From Halapricum desulfuricans (GTDB lineage: Archaea > Halobacteriota > Halobacteria > Halobacteriales > Haloarculaceae): a DNA stretch of 64,000 nucleotides. Under the pieces are notes generated by a model. That model saw only the letters and a program-made list of their open reading frames with translations, made no database searches and was not told the DNA's origin. Below, piece by piece: positions 17,746-25,758 of the stretch; positions within the stretch are counted from its first letter, which is position 1; each line of letters starts with the position of its first letter. The stretch lies in assembly GCF_017094465.1 (NCBI RefSeq), contig NZ_CP064791.1:1488001-1552000 (forward strand), given 5' to 3'. The translations under genes were made by a program, and so were the position numbers.

Positions 17746-18014
17746 TACTGAGGGCGATACGTTCCTGAAGCTATTCGGCACGTCGTCGTGCCGACATTTC
17801 GAAAGGGTGTAGCCACCAGTACGGGAAGAAACGAGCGTCGTCTGTGGATCACAATTCTTGCCGAAACGAGCGAGCGCGTTTTTCGGCACCGTTCGGGTTC
17901 AACGGCGTCTATGAGTCCTGCACTGTGAGAAAGGCCCGCGAGCGGCGTCACAGGAAACGGTGGATCCAGCCACTAGCAGTCGCCTGAATATGACGGGGCC
18001 CGTCGACCGATACG

Positions 18015-18470
18015 ATGAGCGAAGCAGACCACATCGAACAGTTCGCGGTTTCGGCCGCGAGTGAGAGCGAAACGAAAACCGTCGTCGAGGCGCGCGAATT
18101 CGAGTTCGTCGTCGACGAGCCCACCGAACTCGGGGGGACGAACGACGGTCCGAATCCCGTGGAGTACCTCATCGGGGCGTGGGCGGGCTGTCTCAACGTC
18201 GTCGTGCACACCGTCGGCGAGGAGCGCGGGATCGAGATCGGTGACGTCGAGATCGGGATCGAGGGCGACCTCGACCCCAGAAAGTTCCTCGGTGTTACCG
18301 ACGACGGGAGAGCCGGATACCGGGAATTGCGAGTCGACGTCGAAATCGAGTCCGACGCGGATCAAGGGGCCCTGGATGCGTTCGCTGCGGCCGTCGAAGC
18401 GCGCTGTCCCGTCGGTGACAACATCGCGAACCCGACGCCGACCGAGGTCACGGTCGACGCCTCCGCGTAG
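18015..18470 (+). CDS. OsmC family peroxiredoxin-like protein
   Basis: A 151-residue OsmC/Ohr-fold protein. The two family cysteines are present: C59 in GAWAGCLNVV and a second in RCPVGDNI near residue 129, which together reduce organic hydroperoxides or act on small thiol substrates in the family. The PVEYLIGAWAGC segment is the typical central helix. It is a single-gene unit starting at ATG 18015, about 270 nt after the previous gene. In that preceding gap I see no gene or RNA. Confidence 0.88.
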   Translation: MSEADHIEQFAVSAASESETKTVVEAREFEFVVDEPTELGGTNDGPNPVEYLIGAWAGCLNVVVHTVGEERGIEIGDVEIGIEGDLDPRKFLGVTDDGRAGYRELRVDVEIESDADQGALDAFAAAVEARCPVGDNIANPTPTEVTVDASA

Positions 18471-18564
18471 GGACAGGGGCCGACAGAGAGCGCGCGAGTG
18501 CCGTCGAACGAACGTGCTGACCGACCGCGGAACGTTTTTCGGCCCCCCTCACGAACCACGAGGT

Positions 18565-18894
18565 ATGTTCGACGGGTCCGACGAGCAGTCACCACACGAA
18601 CCCGACGAGTTCGACCCGGACTCGCTCGGGCCCGGCGGGTTCGACACGGATTCACTCGGGCCTGAGGTGCCCAGTGCACCTGATCCACCGGAGAGCGACG
18701 ACGCCGACCCGGCGGTTCGCGGGCTGTTCTGGTGGCTCGTTCTCCTGGCGAACGTCGCGCTGTTGGCCGCCAGCCTCGGGGTCATGTTCGTCGCCTTCCA
18801 GGGCTGGTGGGCGCTCGGGACACAATTCACGCTCGCGGGCGCGATTCTCGGGCTCTACGTCTATTATCGAGTCAAACGATTCCAATCAGACTGA
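18565..18894 (+). CDS. Small membrane protein with acidic N-terminus
   Basis: A 109-residue protein. The first 45 residues are Asp/Pro/Ser-rich and contain two imperfect DSLGP repeats; two hydrophobic helices follow (about 53-72 and 80-97), ending with YYRVKRFQSD. It resembles a group of haloarchaeal uncharacterised membrane proteins, but no function is known to me. A run of six T follows about 60 nt after the stop and may end transcription. Confidence 0.65.
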   Translation: MFDGSDEQSPHEPDEFDPDSLGPGGFDTDSLGPEVPSAPDPPESDDADPAVRGLFWWLVLLANVALLAASLGVMFVAFQGWWALGTQFTLAGAILGLYVYYRVKRFQSD

Positions 18895-18902
18895 TCTAGT
18901 TT

Positions 18903-18944
18903 TCCTCGGCGATCCGATCGAACGCGTCGATTATCGCCCGCTTC
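18903..18944. repeat. Duplicated 3' end of the DHH gene, outer copy
   Basis: This stretch repeats 19051-19092 with one mismatch in 42 bases, including 35 identical bases (18910-18944 and 19058-19092). Read on the minus strand it encodes the same last residues as the DHH gene (FDRIAEE) followed by Asn and a stop at 18896-18898. It therefore looks like the original gene end, now separated from the gene by about 148 bp. Confidence 0.85.
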
Positions 18945-18952
18945 CCCACAGC

Positions 18953-18958
18953 TTTTTT
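18953..18958 (+). terminator. T-run, possible terminator of the membrane protein gene
   Basis: Six consecutive T, about 60 nt after the stop at 18894. A short hairpin (GGGCC, three-base loop, GGCCC, 18975-18987) follows. T-rich runs end transcription in archaea, so this is a weak candidate. Confidence 0.35.
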
Positions 18959-19027
18959 GCGTTTGGGTATCCTCGGGCCGTCGGCCCTGCGGGTACCACT
19001 CACGGCAAAAACTTGGGAAAAAGACCG

Positions 19028-19040
19028 CTCGCTTCGCTCG
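19028..19040. repeat. Copy of the 13-mer hairpin-loop element
   Basis: CTCGCTTCGCTCG lies next to the stop codon of the DHH gene. With its flanks it forms CCGC, 11-nt loop, GCGG. The same 13-mer occurs at 4633-4645, 4693-4705 and 43941-43953. Confidence 0.75.
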
Positions 19041-19046
19041 CGGGTG

Positions 19047-20111
19047 CTACTCCTCCGCGATCCGATCGAACGCGTCGATTATCGCCCGCTTCGCCACCGC
19101 TCCCTGTGTCGTCCAGTGATGCGCGTAATCGAGCATGTCGTCGTAGATGTCGGGTTTACAGCCCGCCGCGCGGGGGTGGCCGCCGCCGTTGACCTGTTCG
19201 GCCACCTCGTGGCACCGCTCGAACGACTCGGTCCCGCGCAGACTCGCACTCCCCGCGGGTTTGACGATTACGGCGGCGTCGGCCCCCCGTTCACGCAGCG
19301 CCTCGGCGACCTCGTTTTGCGAACAGCGGCCGTAGGTCACGCCGACAGTCCAGGGGCCGATCTCCCGCAACTGAGCGCGCTCGATTGCCTTCTCGATCAG
19401 CGCCTCCTTCTCGACGCGTTTCTCCTTCAGATACTGCTCGACATCGGCCGGCAGGTCAGCGCCGTGTTCGCTGACGGCCGCAAGGTACTCTTCGGGTTCG
19501 CTCCAGTGGGAGAAATCCGCCAGATCGTCGCTTCGGGGATCCTCGCGGATCCAGAGGTCGTGATCGCGAGTGACCGCGACCAGATCGACCAGTGCCTCGT
19601 CGAATTCGTGATCGAGCTCGCGCAGCGCGACATCGGCCGAACATTCCTCGTCGGACTCGCCGACAACCAGCTCGACGCCGGCGGCCCCCACGAGCTCGGA
19701 GAGGTCGTCGTTCCACTGGTGATGGTCGAACCAGCGGCTCTCGCCCGCCCTCTCGGCCAGCGTGTCGAGCGCCTCGATGTCGTCGGCCCGGTCCGGACAG
19801 AGATCACAGATGAAAACGTCCGCTCCGGGATCGAGATACTCCGCCGTCCAGGCGAGCCGCTGCTGGAGTTCGTGGGGACTCGCGGGGACGAGCGCAGCGT
19901 CGCCACGCGTGGCTCGAACGAGCGCGACGCAAGCCAGCCCGTCGGCGTCAGGGTCAGCTATGACGACCGTGTCGGCGTCCGCGAGCGCGTCCTCGACCTC
20001 CTGCTTCTGTTCGGTCCGCGTGAGGTCGTCCGGTCGGAAGAACCCCTCTCCGGGGAGCACTGACTTGCGCTCCAGCGACAGCGACTCGTCGTCGATGAGA
20101 TCAGCGTTCAT
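19047..20111 (-). CDS. DHH/DHHA1 family phosphoesterase (RecJ-like)
   Basis: A 354-residue protein of the DHH superfamily. Motif I is ADPDADGLA near residues 52-60, the DHH motif is WFDHHQWND, and the C-terminal DHHA1 domain ends with the substrate loop GGGHPRAAGCKP. These manganese enzymes cut phosphodiester bonds in single-stranded nucleic acid (RecJ), short oligonucleotides or cyclic dinucleotides; this one is shorter than bacterial RecJ, so nanoRNase or RecJ-like activity is equally likely. It lies 2 nt after a universal stress protein gene on the same strand. Its 3' end is duplicated about 148 bp further on. Confidence 0.87.
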   Translation of the reverse strand: MNADLIDDESLSLERKSVLPGEGFFRPDDLTRTEQKQEVEDALADADTVVIADPDADGLACVALVRATRGDAALVPASPHELQQRLAWTAEYLDPGADVFICDLCPDRADDIEALDTLAERAGESRWFDHHQWNDDLSELVGAAGVELVVGESDEECSADVALRELDHEFDEALVDLVAVTRDHDLWIREDPRSDDLADFSHWSEPEEYLAAVSEHGADLPADVEQYLKEKRVEKEALIEKAIERAQLREIGPWTVGVTYGRCSQNEVAEALRERGADAAVIVKPAGSASLRGTESFERCHEVAEQVNGGGHPRAAGCKPDIYDDMLDYAHHWTTQGAVAKRAIIDAFDRIAEE

Positions 20112-20113
20112 CG

Positions 20114-20578
20114 TCAGGCCCCCGTCTCGCCGGGTACCGGTACGTCACGTTGTTCGTCGGGGTCGAGCTGTCGGGCCGTCAGCACCGGCACAGGCGACCG
20201 GCGAACGACTGCCTCGGCGACGCTACCGAGCAGGAACGAGTGGTCTCCGTGGCGGCCACGCGTGCCTGTGACGATGAGATCCGCATCGACCTCTGCCGTG
20301 TAGTTGCAGATCTCACTGGCGGGATCGCCCTCTCGAACCGCCGTGGTCACGGTGTCGTCCTGCGCGTCGATTTCGGAGAGTGCTTCCTCGCCGCGGGCCC
20401 GGAGGGCGGTACGGAGGTCGTCACGCACGGCCTCCGGCGACGTCTCGACCTCCGTTTCGTCGACGACGTAGAGCGTGTGGATCGTCGCGTCGAATCGGTC
20501 TGCGAGGTCGAACGCGAGCGTGACGGCCCGGGCGGCGCTTTCCGACCCGTCGGTCGCGAGCACGACTGTCTCGAACAT
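20114..20578 (-). CDS. Universal stress protein (UspA family)
   Basis: A 154-residue UspA-fold protein: VVLATDGSESAARAV at the start, a central YVVDETEV strand, and the ATP-binding signature G-x2-G-x9-G-S present as GTRGRHGDHSFLLGSVAE, so it should bind nucleotide. The start at MFETVVLATDG (20578) is chosen because this is the first strand of the fold. The DHH phosphoesterase gene follows after 2 nt. Another usp gene diverges from it 100 nt away. Confidence 0.9.
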   Translation of the reverse strand: MFETVVLATDGSESAARAVTLAFDLADRFDATIHTLYVVDETEVETSPEAVRDDLRTALRARGEEALSEIDAQDDTVTTAVREGDPASEICNYTAEVDADLIVTGTRGRHGDHSFLLGSVAEAVVRRSPVPVLTARQLDPDEQRDVPVPGETGA

Positions 20579-20678
20579 ACACCCACCTACTGGCGGTGAC
20601 AGGATAAAAGGGGTGGAGACGAACGCGAACTGGCGGTCCTCGGTGGCTTTTTGCCACCACCGGACAGATACGTCAGCA

Positions 20679-21131
20679 ATGGCCGTCGAAATCGACACTG
20701 TGCTCGTCCCCGTCGACGACACCGAGGAGGCCGAACGTGCCGTCGAATACGCTGTCGCGATCGCCCAGCGCTACGGTGCGAGCATCCACATCCTGCACAT
20801 CGTCGACGACTCCGTGGCGCGCGCCATCCAGCGCGACGAGATCGACGCCGATGCCGTCGCCGAGGAGCACCGCGCGTTCATGGCCGCGGTACGAGAGCTA
20901 ACCAGAGACGCCGACGGCGATGTCGAGGCGACTCAGTCGTCCGCTGCCGGCTTCTCGGCGGAGCGGCTCAGCCAACATCCCGTCAACGTCGTCCTGGATT
21001 CGGCCGAGGAGATCGGTGCCGACATGATCGTCGTACCTCGGGAGAGTACCAGCGACGCCCCCGGAGCGATGCTCGGCAAGGTCGCCCAGCACGTCCTCTC
21101 GTACGCGAGCCAGCCCGTCCTGTCTGTATAG
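20679..21131 (+). CDS. Universal stress protein (UspA family), degenerate nucleotide loop
   Basis: A 150-residue UspA-fold protein beginning IDTVLVPVDDTEEAERAV and ending VAQHVLSYASQPVLSV. The usual glycine-rich nucleotide loop is altered to PRESTSDAPGAMLGKVAQ, so ATP binding is doubtful. A T-rich element (CTTTTTG) sits about 28 nt before the ATG at 20679. It is transcribed divergently from the other usp gene, suggesting shared control. Confidence 0.88.
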   Translation: MAVEIDTVLVPVDDTEEAERAVEYAVAIAQRYGASIHILHIVDDSVARAIQRDEIDADAVAEEHRAFMAAVRELTRDADGDVEATQSSAAGFSAERLSQHPVNVVLDSAEEIGADMIVVPRESTSDAPGAMLGKVAQHVLSYASQPVLSV

Positions 21132-21200
21132 GCGTTGTCGGCAACGATTCGTGTGTACTGACGGGAAATCGCGGGGAAAGATACTCCGTTAGGAAGGAAG

Positions 21201-21731
21201 TCAATGGAGGCGGATCGACATCTCGATCTCGAAGCTCTCGGTGCCGCAGATCTCGAAGCCGACCTTCTTGTAGAGTTCGATCGCCGGTTCGTTCCACCGC
21301 TCGACGGTCAGCCAGACGGTCTCGATATCCGCTCGTTGTGTGTGGCCCAGCAGCGTCTGCAGCAGTTCGGTGCCGATGCCGGCGCCCTGGTGTGTATTGA
21401 GCACGAATATCGCCAGCTCGTAGCCCTCACTGTCGTCGGGAACGAGCATCGAGTGGCCGACAGCGTCGTCCCCGTCCCAGGCGATGACGTTCAGACAGTC
21501 CGCTGCCAGTACCGTGTCGAGCCAGTTGTCGATGGCATACTCCTTGACCGGCGGGATCCCCTGAGCGCGATCGGCAGGGTCAAATGCCGTGTACATCTCC
21601 ACGAGCGCCTCTCGGTCGTCCAGCCCGGCGGAACGGATCTCGATCTCCCGGTCGTTCTTGTCAGTGATCGTCCGCGGGGGCGACGGGAACTCACCGGCCG
21701 GCTCGTCGGGGTAGGTTCGGTTGACAGTCAT
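21201..21731 (-). CDS. GNAT family N-acetyltransferase (RimI-like)
   Basis: A 176-residue acetyltransferase. IEIRSAGLDDREALVEMY is the first strand-helix, LAIFVLNTHQGAGIGTELLQ carries the acetyl-CoA loop (Q-G-A-G-I-G) and NEPAIELYKKVGFE is the family C-terminal motif. The acceptor may be a protein amino group, but this cannot be shown. Its gene start overlaps the stop of a usp gene (21728-21731), so the two are translated from one message. Confidence 0.85.
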   Translation of the reverse strand: MTVNRTYPDEPAGEFPSPPRTITDKNDREIEIRSAGLDDREALVEMYTAFDPADRAQGIPPVKEYAIDNWLDTVLAADCLNVIAWDGDDAVGHSMLVPDDSEGYELAIFVLNTHQGAGIGTELLQTLLGHTQRADIETVWLTVERWNEPAIELYKKVGFEICGTESFEIEMSIRLH

Positions 21732-22108
21732 CGAACGAGGGTCACCGGGGTTTCGGAGTTGAGGACGACGAACTCGGCGACGCTCCCGAGCTGGATCTTG
21801 CCGAGCGTGCTTCGGTTCCCTCCGGCGATAACCAGTCGATCGAAGTCCTCGCCGTCGACGATTTCGACGAGCGTCCCCGCGACGTGACCGTCGATGTGAC
21901 GGATCTCGGTATCGACGCCGTGACCTTCGAGCTCCGACCGTATCCGCTGCTCGATCTCAGCAGGTGTGGCTTCGACCGCGGTGTCGTCGTAGATCGCGAT
22001 CGAAACGTCGTCGCCGGCGGCCTCGGCCCGTTCGATCGTCTGTCGAAAGGCCTTCCAGGACTCCTCGCTCCCGTCGTGGCCCAGCAACACGTTCATACGA
22101 CCGCTCAT
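21728..22108 (-). CDS. Universal stress protein (UspA family)
   Basis: A 126-residue UspA-fold protein starting MSGRMNVLLGHDGSEESWKAF and ending with the nucleotide-loop version GGNRSTLGKIQLGSVAEFV and the strand VTLVR. I place the start at ATG 22108; MNVLL twelve bases later is the other option. It is the first gene of a two-gene unit with the GNAT gene. This is the third usp gene within 2 kb. Confidence 0.85.
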   Translation of the reverse strand: MSGRMNVLLGHDGSEESWKAFRQTIERAEAAGDDVSIAIYDDTAVEATPAEIEQRIRSELEGHGVDTEIRHIDGHVAGTLVEIVDGEDFDRLVIAGGNRSTLGKIQLGSVAEFVVLNSETPVTLVR

Positions 22109-22203
22109 GGGGGCTGGGCTGTTAAGTATCAGGGGTCGTCGGGGCACGTCACGGCGGCCGTCGCGGCGACACGCTTTTTCGCGGGGCAATCACACTGTCA
22201 TCT

Positions 22204-22848
22204 ATGACAGAGACACCATCAGGGGACGACGCACCCGAGAACGCGGATCCGACAGGTACGGACGCCGCCGGCGATCCGTCCGTCACAGCCGAGTCGGGAA
22301 GCGACGACCCCGATCGAGACGTACCCGAGGACGTACAGAAGTACGATCGATTCAAGAAGATCGACGGCTCGACCTACGACCGCGCGAACGATTTTCTGCG
22401 CGAGCGAACCTACATCACGGCCCGCGAGTGGGCGATCGCCCGGCTCTGTGCCGATTTCCGGACTGAAACTGGTGTCGAAATGACGAAGATCGGCGAGAAC
22501 CTGCCCGAGCTGGTCCCTTTCATGACCGATACCTACTCGCCGCAGGCAGTCAATCAGGCTCGGGCATCCTTCGAAGAGAAGGTCCGCAAGGCCGGTGCGA
22601 CCTTCCTCTACGGAGCGATGTGTGACTTCTTCACCGCCGAGGAGCTGGACGACGTGATGTACGAGGCGACCGAGGTCGCGAAGTTCCTGCTCGAAGTCGA
22701 GGGCGTCGATCTGGCCGTCGAGGACGAACTCGAGGCCGAAGACCGTATTTCGAGCGTGATGCGTGACGTGCGCGAGCAGTCCGCTGCGCTCCGTCACGAC
22801 GAGGTGACGTGCCCAGAGTGTGGTCACGAGTTCGAAGCCGGCGACTAG
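22204..22848 (+). CDS. Conserved haloarchaeal protein with C-terminal zinc knuckle (DUF5806-like)
   Basis: A 214-residue protein. The first 50 residues are acidic and disordered. A conserved helical domain follows (KYDRFKKIDGSTYDRAN, then TAREWAIARLCADF), and the tail is CPECGHEF, half of a zinc-ribbon. I associate the whole with the haloarchaeal DUF5806 group. The abundance of helices and the CxxC end suggest a nucleic-acid or protein-binding role, but no function is known. A T-rich element (GCTTTTTCG) lies about 30 nt before the ATG. Confidence 0.7.
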   Translation: MTETPSGDDAPENADPTGTDAAGDPSVTAESGSDDPDRDVPEDVQKYDRFKKIDGSTYDRANDFLRERTYITAREWAIARLCADFRTETGVEMTKIGENLPELVPFMTDTYSPQAVNQARASFEEKVRKAGATFLYGAMCDFFTAEELDDVMYEATEVAKFLLEVEGVDLAVEDELEAEDRISSVMRDVREQSAALRHDEVTCPECGHEFEAGD

Positions 22849-22894
22849 GATCTCCGGTCGAAAGGCGTTTCCTGATCGCCCGGTATCTCCGTGT

Positions 22895-23233
22895 ATGAGC
22901 CTCGATGATCTCACTGCGGACGTTACGGACGCGGCAAGCGAGCTCGGCGACTCCATCGACGTGACCCTCGATCGGGAGACTCGAACCGAGCTCGCGATGT
23001 TGACCGCCGCGATGGAACCGACCGACGCCGACGAACTCGTCCGTCGCGCCGTCCACGCGTTCTTCCAGCAACAGGTCGACATGGGACGGCTCGATTTCCA
23101 GCTTCGCGAGCAGTACGACGTGACCTACGACGAATATCTGTCCGGGATGACCTTCGACGAGATGACCGGCGGCGCGGGCGCGATGGGCAGCGGACCGAGT
23201 GGCGATCCCGACGACCGGCGCTACCAGTTCTAG
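22895..23233 (+). CDS. Small helical protein, possibly ribbon-helix-helix-like
   Basis: A 112-residue protein. Residues 18-60 (IDVTLDRETRTELAM, then DADELVRRAVHAFF) have the spacing of a strand followed by two helices, as in ribbon-helix-helix DNA-binding proteins, but I cannot confirm that. The C-terminal 25 residues are Gly-rich. I choose the ATG at 22895 because longer in-frame sequence overlaps the upstream gene's stop. It is probably co-transcribed with the gene before it. Confidence 0.55.
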   Translation: MSLDDLTADVTDAASELGDSIDVTLDRETRTELAMLTAAMEPTDADELVRRAVHAFFQQQVDMGRLDFQLREQYDVTYDEYLSGMTFDEMTGGAGAMGSGPSGDPDDRRYQF

Positions 23234-23271
23234 TCCAAACGCCCAAGAGAAGCGACGGCCGATACCCACGT

Positions 23272-23391
23272 ATGGAATCCGATCAGCCACCGTGGCGCGC
23301 GCTGACCGAAAGCGTTCTCGGGTACGTCCTGCTGGGAGCGATCGTCTTTCTGACGATGTTCGTGATCCCGTACCTGCTGTTCGTGGCCTAA
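23272..23391 (+). CDS. 39-residue membrane protein
   Basis: A 39-residue protein with a polar start (MESDQPPWRALTES) and one long hydrophobic helix from residue 15 to the end (VLGYVLLGAIVFLTMF). It lies 38 nt after the preceding gene on the same strand and its stop overlaps the stop of the opposite gene by two bases. Its length, single helix and coding-like third-base GC support a real small protein; no function is known. Confidence 0.55.
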   Translation: MESDQPPWRALTESVLGYVLLGAIVFLTMFVIPYLLFVA

Positions 23392-23585
23392 TCGAGCAGT
23401 TGACCGATCCGCTGAGGTTCGCCCGACAGGGACGGCTCCGTTTCGACGATCTTGAGCACCTCGTGGTCGGTCACGTCGGGGTAGGACTTCCCGATAGCGT
23501 CCTCGATGAGCGACTTCTCTAGGCGGAACTCGTGGCCCTCGTAGATCACGTCGACACCCTGCTCGTCGAACGAAAGAACTGTCAT
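23388..23585 (-). CDS. Small conserved haloarchaeal protein (DUF5800-like)
   Basis: A 65-residue protein: VLSFDEQGVDVIYEGHEFRL, then KSYPDVTDHEVLKIV and LSGEPQRIGQLLD. I recognise this as the haloarchaeal DUF5800 group, small alpha/beta proteins of unknown role. The full length matches the group. It is transcribed towards the 39-residue membrane protein gene and away from the bactofilin-like gene. Confidence 0.7.
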   Translation of the reverse strand: MTVLSFDEQGVDVIYEGHEFRLEKSLIEDAIGKSYPDVTDHEVLKIVETEPSLSGEPQRIGQLLD

Positions 23586-23685
23586 TGGCCGTCGTTAGTG
23601 GCGGTGATTCAAAACGGGCCCGATCCGGGTCGCACCGATACCAGCGACTGACCCCGGCCGGCTCCGTCCGATTGCCCGCCGCCCG

Positions 23686-23709
23686 CGTCAGACGCCCGTC
23701 AGACGGGCG
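23686..23709. promoter_or_regulatory. Two CGTCAGACG sites one helical turn apart, with a hairpin
   Basis: CGTCAGACG occurs at 23686-23694 and at 23697-23705, 11 bp apart. Each copy is itself CGT-CAG-ACG, a small palindrome. The second copy also lies in a perfect 7-bp stem (CGCCCGT, CAG, ACGGGCG, 23693-23709). The pair lies 19-42 bp upstream of the TATA-like box at 23728, so it could be an activator or repressor site for the bactofilin-like gene. Confidence 0.5.
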
Positions 23710-23727
23710 AATGACGCGTGCTGGGGC

Positions 23728-23734
23728 TTTAATA
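23728..23734 (+). promoter_or_regulatory. TATA-like box for the bactofilin-like gene
   Basis: TTTAATA centred 27 nt before the GTG at 23758. It supports a leaderless message and the GTG start. Confidence 0.6.
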
Positions 23735-23757
23735 CAGACGATAACGGTATAACTGGT

Positions 23758-24984
23758 GTGCTGTTCCGCTCGGACCCACTGGACGAACTGTCGATTCCAG
23801 ACGGCACGACCGTCGAAGAACACGACCTCGTGACCGACGGGGACGTGCTGGTCGGCGGCCAGTCGACGGTCGAGTTCGGGGTCCGCGGGCGAAACGTGAT
23901 CGCCGGCGAGCGCGTTCGCTTCGGCGGGCACATCGAGGCCGAAGGCGACTGCCGGCTGGACATGTGGTGTGACGTGGCGGACAACGTGCTGGTCGGTGAG
24001 GACGCCTATCTGGGCGAGCGAGTCCACGTCGGCGGCCAGCTGAAGGTCGCGGGCGACATCGACATCGGCGACGACGTCGACATCGAGGAGGGCTTCGAGG
24101 CCAACGGCTGGATCGTCATCCGCAATCCCATGCCGACGATCGTCTTCCTGTTCGTCTATCTCGGCCAACTGCTGCGGATCGGCGAGGAAGAAGCCGCCGA
24201 GAATACGCTCTCGGAGCTACTCGATACCGACCGGGAGGACGACCCGATCGTGATCCCGCGCGGCGCGACCGTCGGCGACGACGCCTGGCGCGTCTCCACG
24301 CCCGCGCGGATGGGTGACGACTGCCGGATCCACGGCAACATCCGCGCCGCGGACGTGACGGTCGGACGGGACAACGTGATCTTCGGGAGCCTGCGGTCGA
24401 AAGGCGACATCGTCGTCGGACGTGGCAGCGACGTCAAGGGCAACGTGACCACCCGCAACGGGGACGTCGCGGTCGGCCCCGGCGTGAAGATCTGGGGCGA
24501 TATCGCGGCCGAGAACGTCCAACTCCACGAGAACGCCACCGTCGACGGGACGATCCGCGCCAGCGGGGAGATCCAGCTACACACCGATGCCGTGCTGGAC
24601 GGTCCCGACGAGGACGCCGAGGCGATGGCCGAGATGGCCGCCGAGATGGAGGGCGCGTCGGCTCCGGTCGCCGGGGACGGAGTAGCCGAAGACGGATCTG
24701 AAGAAGACGCGTCCGCTGGAGCCGAGCCGGACGATGGTGAGTCGGCCGCAGACGAATCGAGCGAAGACGAACCGAACGACGAGCCTGCCGAAGGCGATCC
24801 TGCTGAAGTCGAGAGTGAGTCCGCCGTGGACGAATCCAGCAAGGATCGGCCCGGTGGGGACGTGCCCGACGACAGCGTCTCCGAGGGCGAGACTGACCGG
24901 GAATCGGACGCCGACGCAGCTACAGAGCGACCGGAGACGACCGGAGACGGCCCCGACGGCGACCACCCCGATCCTGCCACCTGA
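23758..24984 (+). CDS. Bactofilin-like polymer-forming protein with acidic tail
   Basis: A 408-residue protein. Residues 1-285 are short beta-strand repeats with a glycine/valine/aspartate turn pattern (GDVLVGGQSTVEFGVRG, VGRDNVIFGSLRSKGDIVVG, PGVKIWGDIAAENV), as in bactofilins and other right-handed beta-helix polymer proteins. A hydrophobic segment near residues 125-140 (TIVFLFVYLGQLL) could touch the membrane. Residues 290-408 are an acidic Ser/Asp/Glu tail of low complexity. It may form a cell-shape or surface-associated scaffold. The start is GTG 23758, directly after a well-spaced TATA box. Confidence 0.75.
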   Translation: MLFRSDPLDELSIPDGTTVEEHDLVTDGDVLVGGQSTVEFGVRGRNVIAGERVRFGGHIEAEGDCRLDMWCDVADNVLVGEDAYLGERVHVGGQLKVAGDIDIGDDVDIEEGFEANGWIVIRNPMPTIVFLFVYLGQLLRIGEEEAAENTLSELLDTDREDDPIVIPRGATVGDDAWRVSTPARMGDDCRIHGNIRAADVTVGRDNVIFGSLRSKGDIVVGRGSDVKGNVTTRNGDVAVGPGVKIWGDIAAENVQLHENATVDGTIRASGEIQLHTDAVLDGPDEDAEAMAEMAAEMEGASAPVAGDGVAEDGSEEDASAGAEPDDGESAADESSEDEPNDEPAEGDPAEVESESAVDESSKDRPGGDVPDDSVSEGETDRESDADAATERPETTGDGPDGDHPDPAT

Positions 24985-25020
24985 TCGAACGCAGTCCGGG
25001 TCGTGGTCTGGCGCGTGGAT

Positions 25021-25758
25021 TTACAGATCTTTGCCGCCGTTGGCGTCGATAACCTCGCCGGTGATGAACGACGACCGGTCGCTCGCCAGAAACGCGACGA
25101 TCTCCGCGATTTCCTCGGGAGTGCCCAGTCGGCCGAGTGGCGTATCCTCCCGGATCCCGTCTTTGACGTGCTCGGGAAGCGCTTCGACCATCCTGGTGGA
25201 AATGAAGCCGGGCGCGACGCAGTTGGCAGTCGAGCCCTTGGGTGCGAGTTCGAGCGCGAGCGTCCGTGTGAACCCGAACATGCCGGCCTTGGCCGTCGCG
25301 TAGTTGGCCTGCCCGAAGTTGCCGCCCTTGCCGATGATGCTGGAGATGTTGATCAGCCGCCCCTCCGCTGCAGCGGCCAGGTCGTCGTAGAACGTCTGGG
25401 TGGCGTGGAACGCACCGTCGAGATGCACGTCGAGGACGGTATCCCACTCCTCGTGGGACATCTCGGTGAACTTGACGTCCTGGTTGATCCCGGCGTTGTT
25501 CACCAGTACGTCGACCTGTCCGAACTCCCTGTGGACTCTGTCGCCCATTCGCTGGACGGCCTCGATATCGGTCACGTCAGCCTGGGCGATCAACGCCGTG
25601 CCTCCCGCCGCTTCGACAGTAGCGGCGGTCTGTTCGGCCCCCTCTCTGGAACTCCTGTAGTTCACCACGACGTTGTGTCCGTCCTCGCCGAACCGCTCGG
25701 CGATGGCCCGACCGATCCCGCTCGAAGATCCCGTAACGACACAGGTTTTCGCTGTCAT
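25021..25758 (-). CDS. SDR family 3-oxoacyl reductase (FabG/PhaB type)
   Basis: A 245-residue short-chain dehydrogenase. TGSSSGIG at residues 9-16 binds NAD(P)H, NNAG is at 87-90, and the catalytic Ser140, Tyr153 and Lys157 are all in place (YATAK). It ends with TGEVIDANGGKDL, typical for FabG and the haloarchaeal acetoacetyl-CoA reductase PhaB. It should reduce a 3-oxoacyl thioester; whether for fatty acids or polyhydroxyalkanoate cannot be settled, as no pha or fab partner is near. The 284-nt region after its start shows no gene, only AT-rich sequence likely to hold promoters. Confidence 0.88.
   Translation of the reverse strand: MTAKTCVVTGSSSGIGRAIAERFGEDGHNVVVNYRSSREGAEQTAATVEAAGGTALIAQADVTDIEAVQRMGDRVHREFGQVDVLVNNAGINQDVKFTEMSHEEWDTVLDVHLDGAFHATQTFYDDLAAAAEGRLINISSIIGKGGNFGQANYATAKAGMFGFTRTLALELAPKGSTANCVAPGFISTRMVEALPEHVKDGIREDTPLGRLGTPEEIAEIVAFLASDRSSFITGEVIDANGGKDL

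Noticed and set aside
17746-18014. Possible extra small gene
   Set aside because: Frames in this gap have no plausible start with promoter spacing and no conserved-looking product.
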